From 2-02-FULL-55-14 sp964581115 (GTDB lineage Bacteria; Bacteroidota; Ignavibacteria; UBA10030), in contig CAZOMY010000009.1 of assembly GCA_964581115.1 (NCBI GenBank), positions 1 to 64,000 of the forward strand: 64,000 bases of DNA, written 5' to 3'. Of this stretch, positions 63,659-64,000 are shown piece by piece. The translations under genes were made by a program, and so were the position numbers. The notes under the pieces are model-generated. The model worked only from the letters and a program-made list of their open reading frames with translations, was not told where the DNA came from and did not search any database. Positions within the stretch are counted from its first letter, which is position 1. Each line of letters opens with the position of its first letter.

Positions 63659-64000
63659 ATGGCCGAGCCCCGCCGATTCAACGAGATCGTGACATCCTCC
63701 GCCGAAGGGCGCGTACCGCCGCAAGCGATGGACGTGGAAGCTTCCGTCCTCGGGGCCATGCTGCTCGACAAGGAGGCGCTGGCCAAGGCATTCGAGATCC
63801 TCGAACCCGACGCCTTCTACAAGCCCGCCCACGGGCTGATCTTCAAGGCGATGACGGGCCTGTTCGAACGTTCCGAGCCGGTCGACCTCATCACGCTCGC
63901 GGAGGAGCTCCGCCGTCGAGGCGACCTCGACAAGGTTGGCGGTGAGGTCGCGTTGACGGAACTGACGGCGCGCGTAGCCAGCTCGGCAAACGTGGAGTAC
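63659..64000 (+). CDS. dnaB: replicative DNA helicase (5' part, cut by window edge)
   Basis: The first 114 residues are present. RVPPQAMDVEASVLGAMLL is the standard DnaB N-terminal start, followed by FYKPAHGLIFKAM, LFERSEPVDLITLAEELRRRG and VGGEVALTELTARV of the primase-interaction domain. The RecA-like helicase domain lies beyond the window. The ATG at 63659 gives the expected N-terminus. Frame is intact up to the edge. Confidence 0.93.
   Translation, partial: MAEPRRFNEIVTSSAEGRVPPQAMDVEASVLGAMLLDKEALAKAFEILEPDAFYKPAHGLIFKAMTGLFERSEPVDLITLAEELRRRGDLDKVGGEVALTELTARVASSANVEY

Overview
The window is about 64 kb of GC-rich bacterial chromosome with one run of 100 undetermined bases (8995-9094). 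It looks like a member of the Bacteroidota/Ignavibacteriota (FCB) group. Evidence: a secreted protein with a type IX secretion (Por) style C-terminal sorting domain, a Bacteroidota-type LptD, two DUF5916 outer-membrane proteins, a short omega subunit of the Bacteroidota/Chlorobi type, and a tRNA without an encoded CCA end. Placement below phylum is inference. No prophage, insertion sequence or CRISPR array is visible.

Layout: (1) 1-1278 holds an integron-type tyrosine recombinase with candidate core sites at the window edge; its array, if any, lies outside to the left. (2) 1394-8602 has a PhoD-like phosphatase, a TPR protein, two strong terminators, a tRNA-Leu 5' relic, tRNA-Leu(UAG), and the protein-quality block tig-clpP-clpX. 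(3) 8603-9246 is a palindrome-rich zone with a 73-bp tandem repeat that contains the assembly gap and runs into the 3' end of lptD. (4) 9212-14016 (minus) is AKR-ROK-lptD. (5) 14481-19184 (plus) is a tandem pair of DUF5916 paralogs. (6) 19407-30775 (minus) is a saccharide locus: a YdeI-like protein, a GxGYxYP protein with T9SS tail, a GH5-like lipoprotein, a complete Rbs-type ABC importer, and a GH38 alpha-mannosidase. (7) 31000-34263 (plus) is a sortilin-like propeller protein. (8) 34396-59189 is a 25-kb minus-strand block. In transcription order: NFACT/RqcH-like, propeller histidine kinase, response regulator, hybrid kinase, RodZ-like, ligA, a beta-barrel protein, a hypothetical, STAS, SSS symporter, xerD, site-2 protease, DgcN-like, lysA, CusF-SCO fusion, homocysteine methyltransferase/MTHFR, class II aldolase, ddl, ftsB-like, rarA. 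(9) 59506-64000 (plus) is yicC-gmk-rpoZ-coaBC-udg-dnaB (dnaB cut by the edge).

Most genes are housekeeping, in tightly packed operons with 4-bp ATGA overlaps. The spacers are unusual. They are filled with several families of short quasi-repeats (CCACAAAG-type inverted repeats, CAGTGATCAGT strings, CCTGCCTGCCG blocks, GTGAAAAGTGAGAA tandem units), and in two places these supply a neighbouring gene's stop codon. The most notable items are the integron integrase, the 73-bp array fused to lptD, the mannan-type locus that uses an ABC importer, the S2P-DgcN-LysA overlap operon, and the CusF-SCO fusion. I found no clear candidate for a wholly new multi-gene system.
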